DNA of 64,000 nt from Streptomyces albireticuli. GTDB lineage: Bacteria; Actinomycetota; Actinomycetes; Streptomycetales; Streptomycetaceae. Below the pieces are notes generated by a model. The model was not told the origin of the DNA. It was given only the letters and a program-made list of their open reading frames with translations, and did not search any database. The DNA is taken from assembly GCF_021228125.1 (NCBI RefSeq), contig NZ_JAJQQS010000002.1, positions 186,001 through 250,000 of the forward strand, read 5' to 3'. Below, in pieces: positions 54,369 to 63,214 of the stretch (its first letter is position 1; the number at the start of each line of letters is the position of its first letter). The position numbers and the translations under genes are program-made.

Positions 54369-55421
54369 CTACGCGAAGTGCGCCCGCAACCGCGCGCATG
54401 CCTCCAGAGGGGCCTCCAGGGGTGCCTCCCGGAGCCCCTCCCGCGGCGCTTCTTCCCGCGCTTCTCCCCGCACTCCTCGCCGCGACCCCGCACGGTCCAG
54501 CGCCAGCAGCCCCGCGCCCAGCACCGGCGGGGCGGTCACCACCCGGGGTACGGCCTCCGGCGCCCGCTCGGCCAGCAGCTCCACCACCCGGTCGTGCAGC
54601 AGCGGATGACGGGCCGCCAGTACCCCGCCGCCCAGGACCACCGGCACCCGGGCGGCCGACAAGCCCAGCCGGCCCAGCGCCACGACGGCCATCGTGACGA
54701 CCTCCTCCGCCTGCCGGGCGACGATCGCCCGCGCGACCGGGTCACCCCCGGCGGCCACCGCGAACAGCAGCGGCGCCAGCTCGTGCCGCCTGGCCGCCGC
54801 CACCCGGCCCAGGTGCAGCGCCTCGATGACCTCGGCCATCCCGGACAGCCCGAAGTGCGCGGGCACCGCGCGGGCCAGCTCGCTCGGCTCGCCCCGGCCG
54901 TCGTCCGCGCGCGCCGCCCACCACAGCGCCTCCTCCGCGAGGAACCCGCCGCCGCCCCAGTCGCCCGAGATCCGGCCGATCGCCGGGAAGCGCGCGGTCC
55001 GCCCGTCCGGCGCCAGCCCCGCGCAGTTGATGCCCGCGCCGCACACCACCGCCACGCCCGCCGCCGCCCCGCCGTCGGGCAGCCCCGCCCGCAGCAGGGC
55101 GAAGGTGTCGTTGACGACCGTGACCGCGCGACCCCAGCCCCGGGCCCCGATCTCCGCGGCCAGCGCCCGTTCCTCCACCGGCAGATCGGCGTTGGCCAGA
55201 CACGCCTGGACGTGCTCCACCACCGGCGGCGCCGCGAACCCGGCCCGCGCCGCCGCCTCCGCGACGAGCGGCGCGAGGCCCGCGACCGCCCGGGCGGCGC
55301 CCGTCACCGCCGGCTGGAAGCCCCCGCCCCGCGCCTGCCCCAGCACGGCGCCGTCGGGGCCCACCAGCGCCACGTCGGTCTTGCTGTTGCCCGCGTCGAC
55401 GGCGAGCAGCAGGCCGCTCAC
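54369..55421 (-). CDS. csnK: BadF/NagK-type sugar kinase of the csn operon
   Basis: A 350-residue actin-fold kinase. LLLAVDAGNSKTDVALVGPD binds the phosphate, GWGRAVTVVNDTFALLRAGL has the catalytic-type Asp, VVCGAGINCAGLAPDG and GRISGDWGGGGFLAEEALWW match N-acetylglucosamine kinase, and VLGGGVLAARHPLL closes the adenosine site. It would phosphorylate a glucosamine oligosaccharide or monomer. The C-terminal 35 residues are Arg/Glu/Ala-rich and additional. GTG at 55421 overlaps the csnH stop (GTGA). Confidence 0.83.
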   Translation of the reverse strand: MSGLLLAVDAGNSKTDVALVGPDGAVLGQARGGGFQPAVTGAARAVAGLAPLVAEAAARAGFAAPPVVEHVQACLANADLPVEERALAAEIGARGWGRAVTVVNDTFALLRAGLPDGGAAAGVAVVCGAGINCAGLAPDGRTARFPAIGRISGDWGGGGFLAEEALWWAARADDGRGEPSELARAVPAHFGLSGMAEVIEALHLGRVAAARRHELAPLLFAVAAGGDPVARAIVARQAEEVVTMAVVALGRLGLSAARVPVVLGGGVLAARHPLLHDRVVELLAERAPEAVPRVVTAPPVLGAGLLALDRAGSRRGVRGEAREEAPREGLREAPLEAPLEACARLRAHFA

Positions 55422-56692
55422 GCCCACGCGAGGTGCTCCCGGTTGTGCGCCACCAGCTCGTCGGTCAGCCGGTCCGCCCGCTCGGTCTGGCCGATCAGCG
55501 GATGCGCGAGCAGCGCCGCGAACACCCGCTCGCGGCCCCCCTCGAGCGCCGCCTCCAGGGCCAGCCGCTCGTAGGCCGTGACGTTCGCGACCAGCCCGGC
55601 GAACAGCGGCTCCAGCGGGCGCACCGGCAGCGGCCGGGCGCCGCGCGCGTCCACCGCCGCCGGCACCTCGATCACCGCGTCGTCGGGGAGGAACGGCAGC
55701 GCCCCGTTGTTGAACGTGTTGACCACCTGGACGTCCGGCCCCGCGCCGCCGTGGGTGCCCGCGGGCCGCAGCAGCGAGGCCGTCAGCGCCACCGCCGCCT
55801 CCGAGTAGAAGGCGCCGCCCCGCTTCCCCAGCAGCTCCGGCTTCTCGTCCAGCGCCGGGTCGCCGTACATCTCCAGCAGCCGCCGCTCCATCTCCGCCAC
55901 CTCGGCGGCCCGCGAGGGCTTGCCCCGCAGCTCCCGCACGACCTCGTCGTGCTGGTAGAAGTAGCGCAGGTAGTACGAGGGCACCACGCCGAGCCGGTCC
56001 AGCAGCGCGCGCGGCATCCGCAGGTCCTCGGCCACGGCCGCACCGTGCTCGGCGAGCAGCTCCGGCAGCACGTCCCGGCCGCCGACCGTCACCGACCGCT
56101 CCCAGGTCAGATGGTTGAGCCCCACGTGCTCCAGGGCGACCGCCTCCGGGTCCACCCCCAGCAGCCGGGCGAACTTCCGCTGGAAGCCGATGGCGACATT
56201 GCACAGCCCGACGGCCCGGTGCCCGGCGGTGAGCAGTGCCCGGGTCACGATCCCCACCGGGTTGGTGAAGTCCACGATCCACGCGCCCGGGTTGGTCCGC
56301 CGCACCCGCTCCGCGATGTCCAGCACCACCGGAACCGTGCGCAGCGCCTTGGCGAGCCCACCCGCCCCGGTGGTCTCCTGGCCGACGCAGCCGCAGGTCA
56401 GCGGCCAGGTCTCGTCCTGCTGCCGGGCCGCCTGGCCGCCCACGCGGAGCTGGAGCAGGACGGCGTCGGCGCCGTCCACGGCCGCGTCCAGGTCCGCGGT
56501 CCAGGTGATCCGGCCCGGGTGGCCCTGCCGGGCGAAGATCCGCCGGGCGAGGCCGCCGACCAGCTCCAGCCGGTCGGCCGCCGGGTCGACGAGGACCAGC
56601 TCCGTCACCGGCAGCGTCCCGCGCAGCCGGGCGAATCCGTCGATGAGTTCGGGGGTGTAGGTCGAGCCTCCGCCGACCACGGTGAGTTTCAT
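55418..56692 (-). CDS. csnH: Family GH4 6-phospho-beta-glycosidase of the csn operon
   Basis: A 424-residue NAD- and Mn-dependent glycosidase. VVGGGSTYTPELIDGFARL is the NAD site; GCVGQETTGAGGLAKALRTV, FTNPVGIVTRAL, the Mn-ligand Cys in GLCNVAIGFQRK and the His in GLNHLTWERSV are all intact. GH4 enzymes of this group cleave 6-phospho-beta-glycosides by an oxidation-elimination route. With csnK it would process 6-phosphorylated GlcN oligosaccharides. ATG at 56692 gives the exact N-terminus MKLTVVGGG. Confidence 0.87.
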   Translation of the reverse strand: MKLTVVGGGSTYTPELIDGFARLRGTLPVTELVLVDPAADRLELVGGLARRIFARQGHPGRITWTADLDAAVDGADAVLLQLRVGGQAARQQDETWPLTCGCVGQETTGAGGLAKALRTVPVVLDIAERVRRTNPGAWIVDFTNPVGIVTRALLTAGHRAVGLCNVAIGFQRKFARLLGVDPEAVALEHVGLNHLTWERSVTVGGRDVLPELLAEHGAAVAEDLRMPRALLDRLGVVPSYYLRYFYQHDEVVRELRGKPSRAAEVAEMERRLLEMYGDPALDEKPELLGKRGGAFYSEAAVALTASLLRPAGTHGGAGPDVQVVNTFNNGALPFLPDDAVIEVPAAVDARGARPLPVRPLEPLFAGLVANVTAYERLALEAALEGGRERVFAALLAHPLIGQTERADRLTDELVAHNREHLAWA

Positions 56693-56727
56693 GCGGACCT
56701 CGGTTCCATAGGGGCCTTCATGGGGGT

Positions 56728-57591
56728 TCAGCCCTTCACGCCGGTGAGGGTGACGCCTTCGACGAAGGCCTTCTGCGCGAAGAAGAAGACGAGCACGACC
56801 GGGGCCATGACCAGCAGCGTCGCCGCCATCGTCAGGTTCCAGTCGACGCCGTGCGCGCTCTTGAAGGACTCCAGCCCGTAACTGAGCGTCCAGGCGCCCG
56901 GGTTCTGCGCCGCGTAGATCTGCGGCCCGAAGTAGTCGTTCCAGCAGAAGAAGAACTGGAACAGCGCGACCGCGGCGATCCCCGGCTTCGCCATCGGCAC
57001 CACGATCCGCACCAGGGTGCGCAGCTCCCCGCACCCGTCGACCTTCGCCGACTCCAGGTACTCCCGGGGGATCGTGAGCAGGAACTGCCGCAGCAGGAAT
57101 ACGGCGTAGGCGTCGCCGAAGGCCAGCGGCACGATCAGCGGCCACAGCGACCCCGAGAGGTGCAGCTGCTGCGCCCACACCAGGTACATCGGAATGACGA
57201 TCACCTGGGGCGGCAGCATCATCGTGGCGACGACGAGCAGCAGCGCGGGCCGCCGGCCGCGGAAGCGGAACTTGGCCAGCGCGTAGGCCACCGGGACCGA
57301 GGAGCACACCGTGAGGAGCGTGCCGAGGCCCGCGTAGAGCAGGGAGTTGCGCCACCAGGTGAGGAAGCCCGGGGTGCGGAACACCTCCGCGTAGTTCGAC
57401 CAGCGCCATTCGTGCGGCCACAGCTCGCCGCTCATCGCCTGCGCGTCGCTCATCACGGAGGTCAGCAGGACGAAGACGAAGGGGAGGACGAAGAACAGGG
57501 CGGCGGCCACGGCGGTGGTGTGGACCGCTATCCAGTGCAGGGCGGTGCGGGTACGGGGCGCCGGCGGGGCCGCGCTGGTCGTGGGGGTCAT
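56728..57591 (-). CDS. csnG: ABC sugar transporter permease, MalG type
   Basis: A 287-residue permease with six helices (TTAVAAALFFVLPFVFVLLT, LLYAGLGTLLTVCSSVPVAY and others) and the EAA-like motif EYLESAKVDGCGELRTLVRIVVP in the cytoplasmic loop (given in pieces). It forms the translocation pore with CsnF. Three bases separate it from csnF. The operon has no dedicated ATPase, so it probably uses the shared MsiK ATPase as other Streptomyces sugar importers do. Confidence 0.87.
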   Translation of the reverse strand: MTPTTSAAPPAPRTRTALHWIAVHTTAVAAALFFVLPFVFVLLTSVMSDAQAMSGELWPHEWRWSNYAEVFRTPGFLTWWRNSLLYAGLGTLLTVCSSVPVAYALAKFRFRGRRPALLLVVATMMLPPQVIVIPMYLVWAQQLHLSGSLWPLIVPLAFGDAYAVFLLRQFLLTIPREYLESAKVDGCGELRTLVRIVVPMAKPGIAAVALFQFFFCWNDYFGPQIYAAQNPGAWTLSYGLESFKSAHGVDWNLTMAATLLVMAPVVLVFFFAQKAFVEGVTLTGVKG

Positions 57592-57594
57592 GGC

Positions 57595-58557
57595 TCAGTC
57601 CTCCGCGCCCAGCAGGCCGGCGCGCCGGCGCATCAGCAGGGAGGTGACGGCCATGGCGACCGCGAAGAGGACGAGCGAGAGCGCGCAGGCGGCACCGGTG
57701 TCGAAGTTCTGGAAGCCGAGCGAGTAGACGAGCTGCGGCACGGTGAGCGTCGAGCCGTCGGGGTAGCCGGGCTGGATCACCGTGCCGGGGCCGACGCTGA
57801 CGCCCGACGCGAGCTTCCCGGCGACGAGCGCCTGCGTGTAGTACTGCATGGTCTGCACCACGCCCGTGACCACCGCGAACATCACGACGGGGGTGATCGA
57901 CGGCCAGGTGACGTACCGGAACCTCGCGAAGGCGCCCGCGCCGTCCAGCTCGGCGGCCTCGTACTGCTCCCTGGGCACGTCCAGCAGGGCGGCCATGAAG
58001 ATGACCATCAGGTCGCCGATGCCCCACAGGGAGAGCAGCACCAGGGAGGGCTTGGCCCAGGCCGGGTCGTTGAACCAGTTCGGCGCGGGGACGCCCAGGG
58101 CGCCGAGGATCTCGTTGACCGGGCCCGTGCCGGGGTTGAGGAGGAAGACGAAGGCGACGGTCGCGGCCACGGGCGGTGCCAGGTAGGGCAGGTAGAAGGC
58201 GGTGCGGAAGAACCCCGCGCCCGCCTTGACCTTCGTGACGAGCAGGCCCACGCCCAGGCCGAAGACCACCCGCAGGGCGACCATCACCACGACGAGCCAG
58301 AGGGTGTTCCACAGCGCGGGGCCGAAGAGCGGCATCCGGCCCAGCACATAGGTCCAGTTCCGCAGGCCGACGAAGGTCGGCGCCTGGATCTGGTTGTAGT
58401 GCATGAAGGAGAAATAGACCGTGGCGAGCAGCGGATAACCGAAGAAGACGGTGAAGCCGATCAGCCACGGCGAGAGGAAGCCGAGGGTGCGCAGCCGCTC
58501 GCGGGTGTGTCTGCGGCGCAGCGCGGGGGCCGGCCGGTGGGCCAGGGGTGTCGCCAT
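57595..58557 (-). CDS. csnF: ABC sugar transporter permease, MalF type
   Basis: A 320-residue permease. LRTLGFLSPWLIGFTVFFGY opens it, and EQYEAAELDGAGAFARFRYV is the EAA loop; six helices are visible. Substrate by context is a chitosan-derived glucosamine oligosaccharide. ATG at 58557 is chosen since it lies 12 bases after the binding-protein stop and starts the protein at MATPLAHRP; the upstream continuation is shadow sequence. Confidence 0.87.
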   Translation of the reverse strand: MATPLAHRPAPALRRRHTRERLRTLGFLSPWLIGFTVFFGYPLLATVYFSFMHYNQIQAPTFVGLRNWTYVLGRMPLFGPALWNTLWLVVVMVALRVVFGLGVGLLVTKVKAGAGFFRTAFYLPYLAPPVAATVAFVFLLNPGTGPVNEILGALGVPAPNWFNDPAWAKPSLVLLSLWGIGDLMVIFMAALLDVPREQYEAAELDGAGAFARFRYVTWPSITPVVMFAVVTGVVQTMQYYTQALVAGKLASGVSVGPGTVIQPGYPDGSTLTVPQLVYSLGFQNFDTGAACALSLVLFAVAMAVTSLLMRRRAGLLGAED

Positions 58558-58568
58558 GGCGGACTCCG

Positions 58569-59924
58569 TCAGTTCCGGGACTGGAGGTTGTCTTCGTCTA
58601 TCTGCCGGTCGAGGCGGCGCAGGCCCTTCTCCAGGTCGGGGACCCGGCCCGCCTCGGTCCGGTAGGCGAAGTCCCGGAGCGAGACGATGTACCTCCCGCC
58701 GTTGACGGACGGGGGCATGCTGACGCTGCGCGGGTGCCGCGCGATGTCGAGGAAGGTGCGGAAGGCGGGGTCGCGCGCCAGCTTCGGCGAGGCCAGCGCG
58801 GCCTTGGTCGAGGGGACGTTGTGGATCGCGTTGGCGAAGGCGACCACCTGATCGGTGTCGGCGGTCAGGAACCGCACCAGCTCCCAGGCGGCGTTCTGGT
58901 GCCTGCTGCTGTGCGCGATGCCCGCGACGGTGCCGGTGAGGTAGCCGCGCCCGTACGCGTCGGCCTGGTCGTCGGGGACGGGCATGGGGGCCGTGCCCCA
59001 CCGGAAGCCGGGCTTCGCGGCGTCGAGCATCAGGCCGCGCCATTCACCGTCCATGTGCATGGCGAGCTTTCCGGTGAGGAAGGCGTTCTGCGAGGACATC
59101 TCGTCGCCGAAGGTGGTGCGGAACTTCTCCAGCGCGCCGTAACCGCCGAGTGCGGTGACCATGTCGCGCTGTGTGGTGAGGAAGTCCTTCGCCGCGCCGC
59201 CCCGGGCGAGCCGGGACCTGCCGTCCTCGTCGAAGTAGGCAGGCCCCCACTGGGCGAAGAGCCGGTCCGGGCTGTTCTGGTAGAGCCGGAAGTCGGGCAT
59301 GAAGCCGAGCCGCCGGTACGAGCCGTCGGCGGTCCGCTCGGTGAGCCGCACGGCGGTGCGCCGGAGTTCGGACATCGTGCGGGGCGGGCGGGTGATGCCG
59401 GCCCGCTCGAAGGCGTCCTTGTTGTAGTACATCCCGAAGGAGTCCGCGAGCAGCGGCAGCGCGCACTGCTTTCCCCGGTAGCGGGTGTAGTCCAGCAGGA
59501 CCTCGGGGAAGATCCGCTCCTTCGCCATGCCGGACTTCTTCAGGAAGGGGTCGAGGTCGGCCCACATGCCCGAGGAGCAGTACTGCCCGACGTTGTCGGT
59601 GGTGAAGGACGAGACCACGTCGGGGGCGTTGCCGCCGCCCGCCCGCAGGGCCTGGTTGACGGTGGCGTCGGTGACGTTCCCGGTGGTCTTCACCCGGATG
59701 TTCGGGTGCAGCTCCCGGAACCGGGCGATCGAGTCGTCGATCGCCTTGACCTCGTTCTTCTCCGACCAGCCGTGCCAGAACCTGAGGGTGACGGGGGCGG
59801 TGGGGTCGTCCTCGGCGCTGCCGGTGGAGGGGTTGGCGCAGCCGCTCAGGAGTAACGCGGCGGTGGCGAGGAGGGGGACGAGCGCGCGGCGGCCGGGGCG
59901 GGGTCTGGTGCGCGGGTGGGGCAT
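58569..59924 (-). CDS. csnE: Extracellular sugar-binding lipoprotein
   Basis: A 451-residue binding protein. The signal peptide ends with the lipobox LLLSGC (Cys near residue 26), then an extracellular domain of family 1: VTLRFWHGWSEKNEVKAIDD, NGFPDVVSSFTTDN-like region (APDVVSSFTTDNVGQYC), MYYNKDAFERAGI and WELVRFLTADTDQVVAFANA. It delivers oligosaccharides to CsnFG. ATG at 59924 has GGAG upstream. The first 79 bases overlap the end of csnR in a different frame. Confidence 0.87.
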   Translation of the reverse strand: MPHPRTRPRPGRRALVPLLATAALLLSGCANPSTGSAEDDPTAPVTLRFWHGWSEKNEVKAIDDSIARFRELHPNIRVKTTGNVTDATVNQALRAGGGNAPDVVSSFTTDNVGQYCSSGMWADLDPFLKKSGMAKERIFPEVLLDYTRYRGKQCALPLLADSFGMYYNKDAFERAGITRPPRTMSELRRTAVRLTERTADGSYRRLGFMPDFRLYQNSPDRLFAQWGPAYFDEDGRSRLARGGAAKDFLTTQRDMVTALGGYGALEKFRTTFGDEMSSQNAFLTGKLAMHMDGEWRGLMLDAAKPGFRWGTAPMPVPDDQADAYGRGYLTGTVAGIAHSSRHQNAAWELVRFLTADTDQVVAFANAIHNVPSTKAALASPKLARDPAFRTFLDIARHPRSVSMPPSVNGGRYIVSLRDFAYRTEAGRVPDLEKGLRRLDRQIDEDNLQSRN

Positions 59925-61159
59925 GGGGGCTCCTTCGCGGCGGACGAGGACCGGGGTCCGGTGCGGAGCGCCGGTGCCGCGGTGGTGTCGAAGACCGTGT
60001 CCCGGGCGGCGGCCAGGGCCGTGTGGAGGGCGCCGGTCAGGATCGGCGAGCCCTCGACCGTGCTCAGCCGGAGCCGCGGCCGGGGCAGGGCGAGGCCGGT
60101 CAGTCCGTCCTCGACCAGTTCCCGCAGCCGTTCGCCGCCGGCCTGGCACACGTCCCCGGAGAGCACGACCAGTTCGGGGTCGACGACGGCGACGATCGCC
60201 GCGAGCCCCAGGGCGAGCCGCCGGCCCAGCTCGGCGAGGACCGCGTCACCGGCGCCCGGGGTGGCGGCCGCGAGGCGCAGCGCGTCGCCGGCCGTGGCCG
60301 CGCCGAGGCCGTGGGCGCGGGCGAGCTCGATGACGGCGGGGGCGCCGACGAGCCGCTGGAAGCCGCCGACGTCCCGCGGGCCGCCGCCGCGGGTGAGCGG
60401 GGCGCCGGGCAGCGGCATATAGCCGACCTCGCCGGCGCCGCCGGTGGCGCCGCGCAGCAGGGTGCCGCCGATGACGACGGCGGCGCCCACTCCCTCGTCG
60501 GCCCAGAGGAGGACGAAGTCGCTGGTGTCCCGCGCGGTGCCGGCGTGCCGCTCGGCGAGCGCGGCGAGGTTGACGTCGTTCTCGAGGGCGACGGGGGTGC
60601 CGAGTGCCGCGGCGAGTTCGTCGAGGAGCGCGGGGGAGTGCCAGCCCGGCAGGTGCGGGGCGTAGCGCAGGGCCCCGGTGTGCGGGTCGAGGGCGCCGGG
60701 GGTGCCGATGACGGTGCGGTGGAGGGCTCCGGGGCGGAGCCCCGCGGCGGCGAGGGCGCCGTCCACGGCGCGGGCGACCAGGTGGGCGGTGCGGTCCCGG
60801 ACGTCCTCGGCGGTGGCCACGGCCGCGACGCGGTGCTCGCCCAGGACGCGGCCCGTGATGTCGGCGACGGCCGCGGTGATCCCCTCGGGGTCCACGGTGA
60901 GGGCGGCGACATGGGCGGCGCCCGGGTCCACCTCGTACAGCTGGGCGCTGGGGCCCGGCCGGCCGGTGACGTTCCCGGTCGTACGGACCAGGCCGGCGCT
61001 CTCCAGGCGGCCGAGGAGCTGGGAGGCGGTGGGCTTGGACAGCCCGGTCAGCTCGCCGAGGCGGGTGCGGGTCAGGGGGCCGTGGGCGAGCAGCAGATCG
61101 AGCGCGGCGCGGTCGTTCATGGCCCGTAGCACGCGCGGGGTACCCGGGGTCCCGGCCAT
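59846..61159 (-). CDS. csnR: ROK-family repressor of the csn operon
   Basis: A 437-residue regulator. N-terminal winged helix HGPLTRTRLGELTGLSKPTA and SQLLGRLESAGLVRTTG (residues about 25-60), then a ROK sugar-binding domain with VIGTPGALDPHTGALRYAP, ENDVNLAALAERHAG and FVLLWADEGVGAAVVIGGTLLRG (in parts). The usual zinc motif CxCGxxGC after GEVGY is replaced by PLTRGGGPRDVGG, so no structural zinc is expected. A Pro/Ser-rich 45-residue tail overlaps the csnE start. In S. lividans CsnR represses chitosanase csnA and this operon. ATG 61159 follows the operator palindrome. Confidence 0.85.
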   Translation of the reverse strand: MAGTPGTPRVLRAMNDRAALDLLLAHGPLTRTRLGELTGLSKPTASQLLGRLESAGLVRTTGNVTGRPGPSAQLYEVDPGAAHVAALTVDPEGITAAVADITGRVLGEHRVAAVATAEDVRDRTAHLVARAVDGALAAAGLRPGALHRTVIGTPGALDPHTGALRYAPHLPGWHSPALLDELAAALGTPVALENDVNLAALAERHAGTARDTSDFVLLWADEGVGAAVVIGGTLLRGATGGAGEVGYMPLPGAPLTRGGGPRDVGGFQRLVGAPAVIELARAHGLGAATAGDALRLAAATPGAGDAVLAELGRRLALGLAAIVAVVDPELVVLSGDVCQAGGERLRELVEDGLTGLALPRPRLRLSTVEGSPILTGALHTALAAARDTVFDTTAAPALRTGPRSSSAAKEPPCPTRAPDPAPAAARSSPSSPPPRYS

Positions 61160-61185
61160 GGCACCGCCTGCCTGTCGCTGTCTGT

Positions 61186-61200
61186 TAGGAAACTTTCCTA
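61186..61200. promoter_or_regulatory. CsnR-type operator
   Basis: TAGGAAA-C-TTTCCTA is a perfect palindrome with 7-base arms, 27 bases upstream of csnR. It matches the ROK/CsnR box described for chitosanase promoters (from memory TTAGGAAAGTTTCCTAA). It is the likely autoregulatory site. Confidence 0.82.
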
Positions 61201-61302
61201 TCGATGGACAGGACCGTAAGGGCACGTCAACGCGGCGTCAATGCTCCGCGCGCGGGAAAATCATGCGACGCCCGGCTTGTCCCACTGTTAGCTTCATGAC
61301 CC

Positions 61303-61821
61303 ATGGAACCGCTGAGCGACAAAGAGATCCGTGCCTCCTTCGTGAACTGCTCGAAGGGCGAGGCGAGCAGGATCTCCCTGCCCCGGGGGCTGGCCGAGCT
61401 CCCCTGGGCGGACCTGGACTTCCTGGGCTGGCGGGACCCGGGCGCCCCCGACCGCGGCTATGTCGTCGCCGAGCGGGCCGGAAGGCTCGTCGGTGTCACG
61501 CTGCGCGTCCCGCAGAGCGGGCCCCGGAGCATGATGAAGTCGTCGATCTGCTCGATCTGCCTGACCGGGCACGTGGCGTCCGGCGTGTCCCTGCTGGCCG
61601 CCCGCAAGGTCGGCGCGGCGGGCCGCGACGGCAACACCGTCGGCGCCTATATGTGCGCGGACCTCGCCTGCCCGCTCTACGTACGGGGCAAGCGGAAGCC
61701 GCTGCTCACGGCCCGGTACCAGGAGTCGCTCACCGAGGAGGAGCGGCTCACGCGGATGGCCGTGAACCTCGACGACTTCCTGGACAAGGTGTTCCGGACG
61801 GCGGACGTACCGGCGGCCTGA
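61303..61821 (+). CDS. FBP-domain protein (FusB-like treble-clef zinc finger)
   Basis: A 172-residue protein. The N-terminal half (LSDKEIRASFVNCSKGEASR, LPWADLDFLGWRDPGAPDRG) and the C-terminal zinc finger SSICSICLTGH, then YMCADLACPLYVRGKRKPLL, show the EF-G-binding/FBP C-terminal domain related to FusB, which rescues EF-G from fusidic acid. In Streptomyces this may protect translation but no direct resistance is shown. The four Cys are intact. ATG at 61303 has no Shine-Dalgarno; TTAGCT upstream could be a -10 box. Confidence 0.8.
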   Translation: MEPLSDKEIRASFVNCSKGEASRISLPRGLAELPWADLDFLGWRDPGAPDRGYVVAERAGRLVGVTLRVPQSGPRSMMKSSICSICLTGHVASGVSLLAARKVGAAGRDGNTVGAYMCADLACPLYVRGKRKPLLTARYQESLTEEERLTRMAVNLDDFLDKVFRTADVPAA

Positions 61822-61874
61822 GGCTTCCCGCACGCCCGGCCGGGCGGGGGAGAGCCCTCAGGCCCGCCGGGTCC

Positions 61875-62957
61875 TCACTTGCCGAGCGCCGGCCCCGGCA
61901 CCGTCTGCACGGGCGGTATCGGGGTCGTCGCCTGCGACTGCGGGGACGTGGGGTTCGCCAGCGCGGACGGGGCCGCGACGGCCGCCGCCGGGTCGGCCGG
62001 TGTCTCCGTCTCCAGGTCCGCGTCGGCCGGCCGGCCCACGACGCGGATGCCCTCCGCGTCCAGCGCCCGCTTGATCCGCCAGCGCAGCTCGCGCTCCACA
62101 CCGAGCGCCACGCCCGGCATGGTCTTCGCCGACACCCGGATGACCACCGAGTCGAGGTAGACCGCGTCCAGGCCGAGCACCTCGACCGGCTCCCACAGCC
62201 GCTCGTGCCACGGCTCTTCCTTGTGCATCTCCTCGCCGACGCGCTCGATGACCGCGCGCACCCGGTCCAGGTCCTCGTCCGAACGGACCTGGATGTCGAC
62301 GCCGGCCGTGGCCCAGCCCTGGCTGAGGTTGCCGATCCGCTTGACCTCGCCGTTGCGCACGTACCAGATGGCGCCGTTGGCGCCGCGCAGCTTGGTCACC
62401 CGCAGCCCGACCTCGACGACCGTGCCGGTGGCGACCCCGGCGTCGACCTCGTCACCGACGCCGTACTGGTCCTCCAGGATCATGAACACGCCGGACAGGA
62501 AGTCCGTCACCAGATTGCGGGCGCCGAAACCGATGGCCACGCCCGCCACACCCGCGCTCGCGAGCAGCGGCGCCAGATTGATCTGGAGCACGGACAGCAC
62601 GGTGAGCGCCGCCGTACCCATGATCAGGAACGAGGCGACGCTGCGCAGCACCGAGCCGATGGCCTCCGAGCGCTGCCGGCGTCGTTCGGCGTTGACGAGC
62701 AGTCCACCCAGCGCCGTGCCGTCGACGGCCTGCGCGGTGCGGTTCATCCGCGCTATCAGCTTGGTGATGGCCCGGCGGATCAGCGAGCGCATCACGACCG
62801 CGATCACCACGATCAGGATCATGCGGAGACCGTTGCTGAGCCAGACGGACCAGTTCTCCTCCACCCAGCCCGCGGCGTCGTTCGCCGTCCGTTGTGCCTC
62901 GTCGAGCGAGGTGGGGCGGGGCGTCGAGTCGGCGGCCAGGGCAGCGGACCAGAACAC
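61875..62957 (-). CDS. Small-conductance mechanosensitive channel (MscS family)
   Basis: A 360-residue channel. Three N-terminal helices (LSNGLRMILIVVIAVVMRSL; SVLRSVASFLIMGTAALTVL; the pore helix LAPLLASAGVAGVAIGFGAR) are followed by the beta domain (GVFMILEDQYGVGDEV, GTVVEVGLRVTKLRGANGAI) and a C-terminal alpha-beta domain. A Pro/Ala/Thr tail of about 55 residues ends it. GTG at 62957 has GGAGG nine bases upstream; longer starts near 63014 lack a ribosome site. Protects against osmotic downshock. Confidence 0.87.
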   Translation of the reverse strand: MFWSAALAADSTPRPTSLDEAQRTANDAAGWVEENWSVWLSNGLRMILIVVIAVVMRSLIRRAITKLIARMNRTAQAVDGTALGGLLVNAERRRQRSEAIGSVLRSVASFLIMGTAALTVLSVLQINLAPLLASAGVAGVAIGFGARNLVTDFLSGVFMILEDQYGVGDEVDAGVATGTVVEVGLRVTKLRGANGAIWYVRNGEVKRIGNLSQGWATAGVDIQVRSDEDLDRVRAVIERVGEEMHKEEPWHERLWEPVEVLGLDAVYLDSVVIRVSAKTMPGVALGVERELRWRIKRALDAEGIRVVGRPADADLETETPADPAAAVAAPSALANPTSPQSQATTPIPPVQTVPGPALGK

Positions 62958-63214
62958 AGCAGGAACCCTCCGTGAAGACACGCCCGCGGCGAGGGGCGGC
63001 GCGGGCAGACTCACCACACTAACGGGGCAGCGAAGATCCTCCGTTGTTCTGTTCGAGATGGGACAGGTCTTGGGCGGGGGATGAACACGGTGTGTTCCAA
63101 AACACCCGTGGCCCGTTACCTGGTGATGGTGGCGCTCCGACCAGGGGCCGGGGGACACTTGCAGGAGATCGTCCCGGCGCGAGCCACGCGCCGCCGGCGT
63201 ACAAGGAGGCACCC

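Noticed and set aside
56693..58468. N-terminal extension of the csnH frame to over 1000 residues
   Set aside because: The extension overlaps both permease genes in another frame; MKLTVVGGG at 56692 is the true GH4 N-terminus.
56851..58665. 604-residue plus-strand frame opposite csnF/csnG
   Set aside because: Arg/Glu/His-rich shadow of the two permeases.
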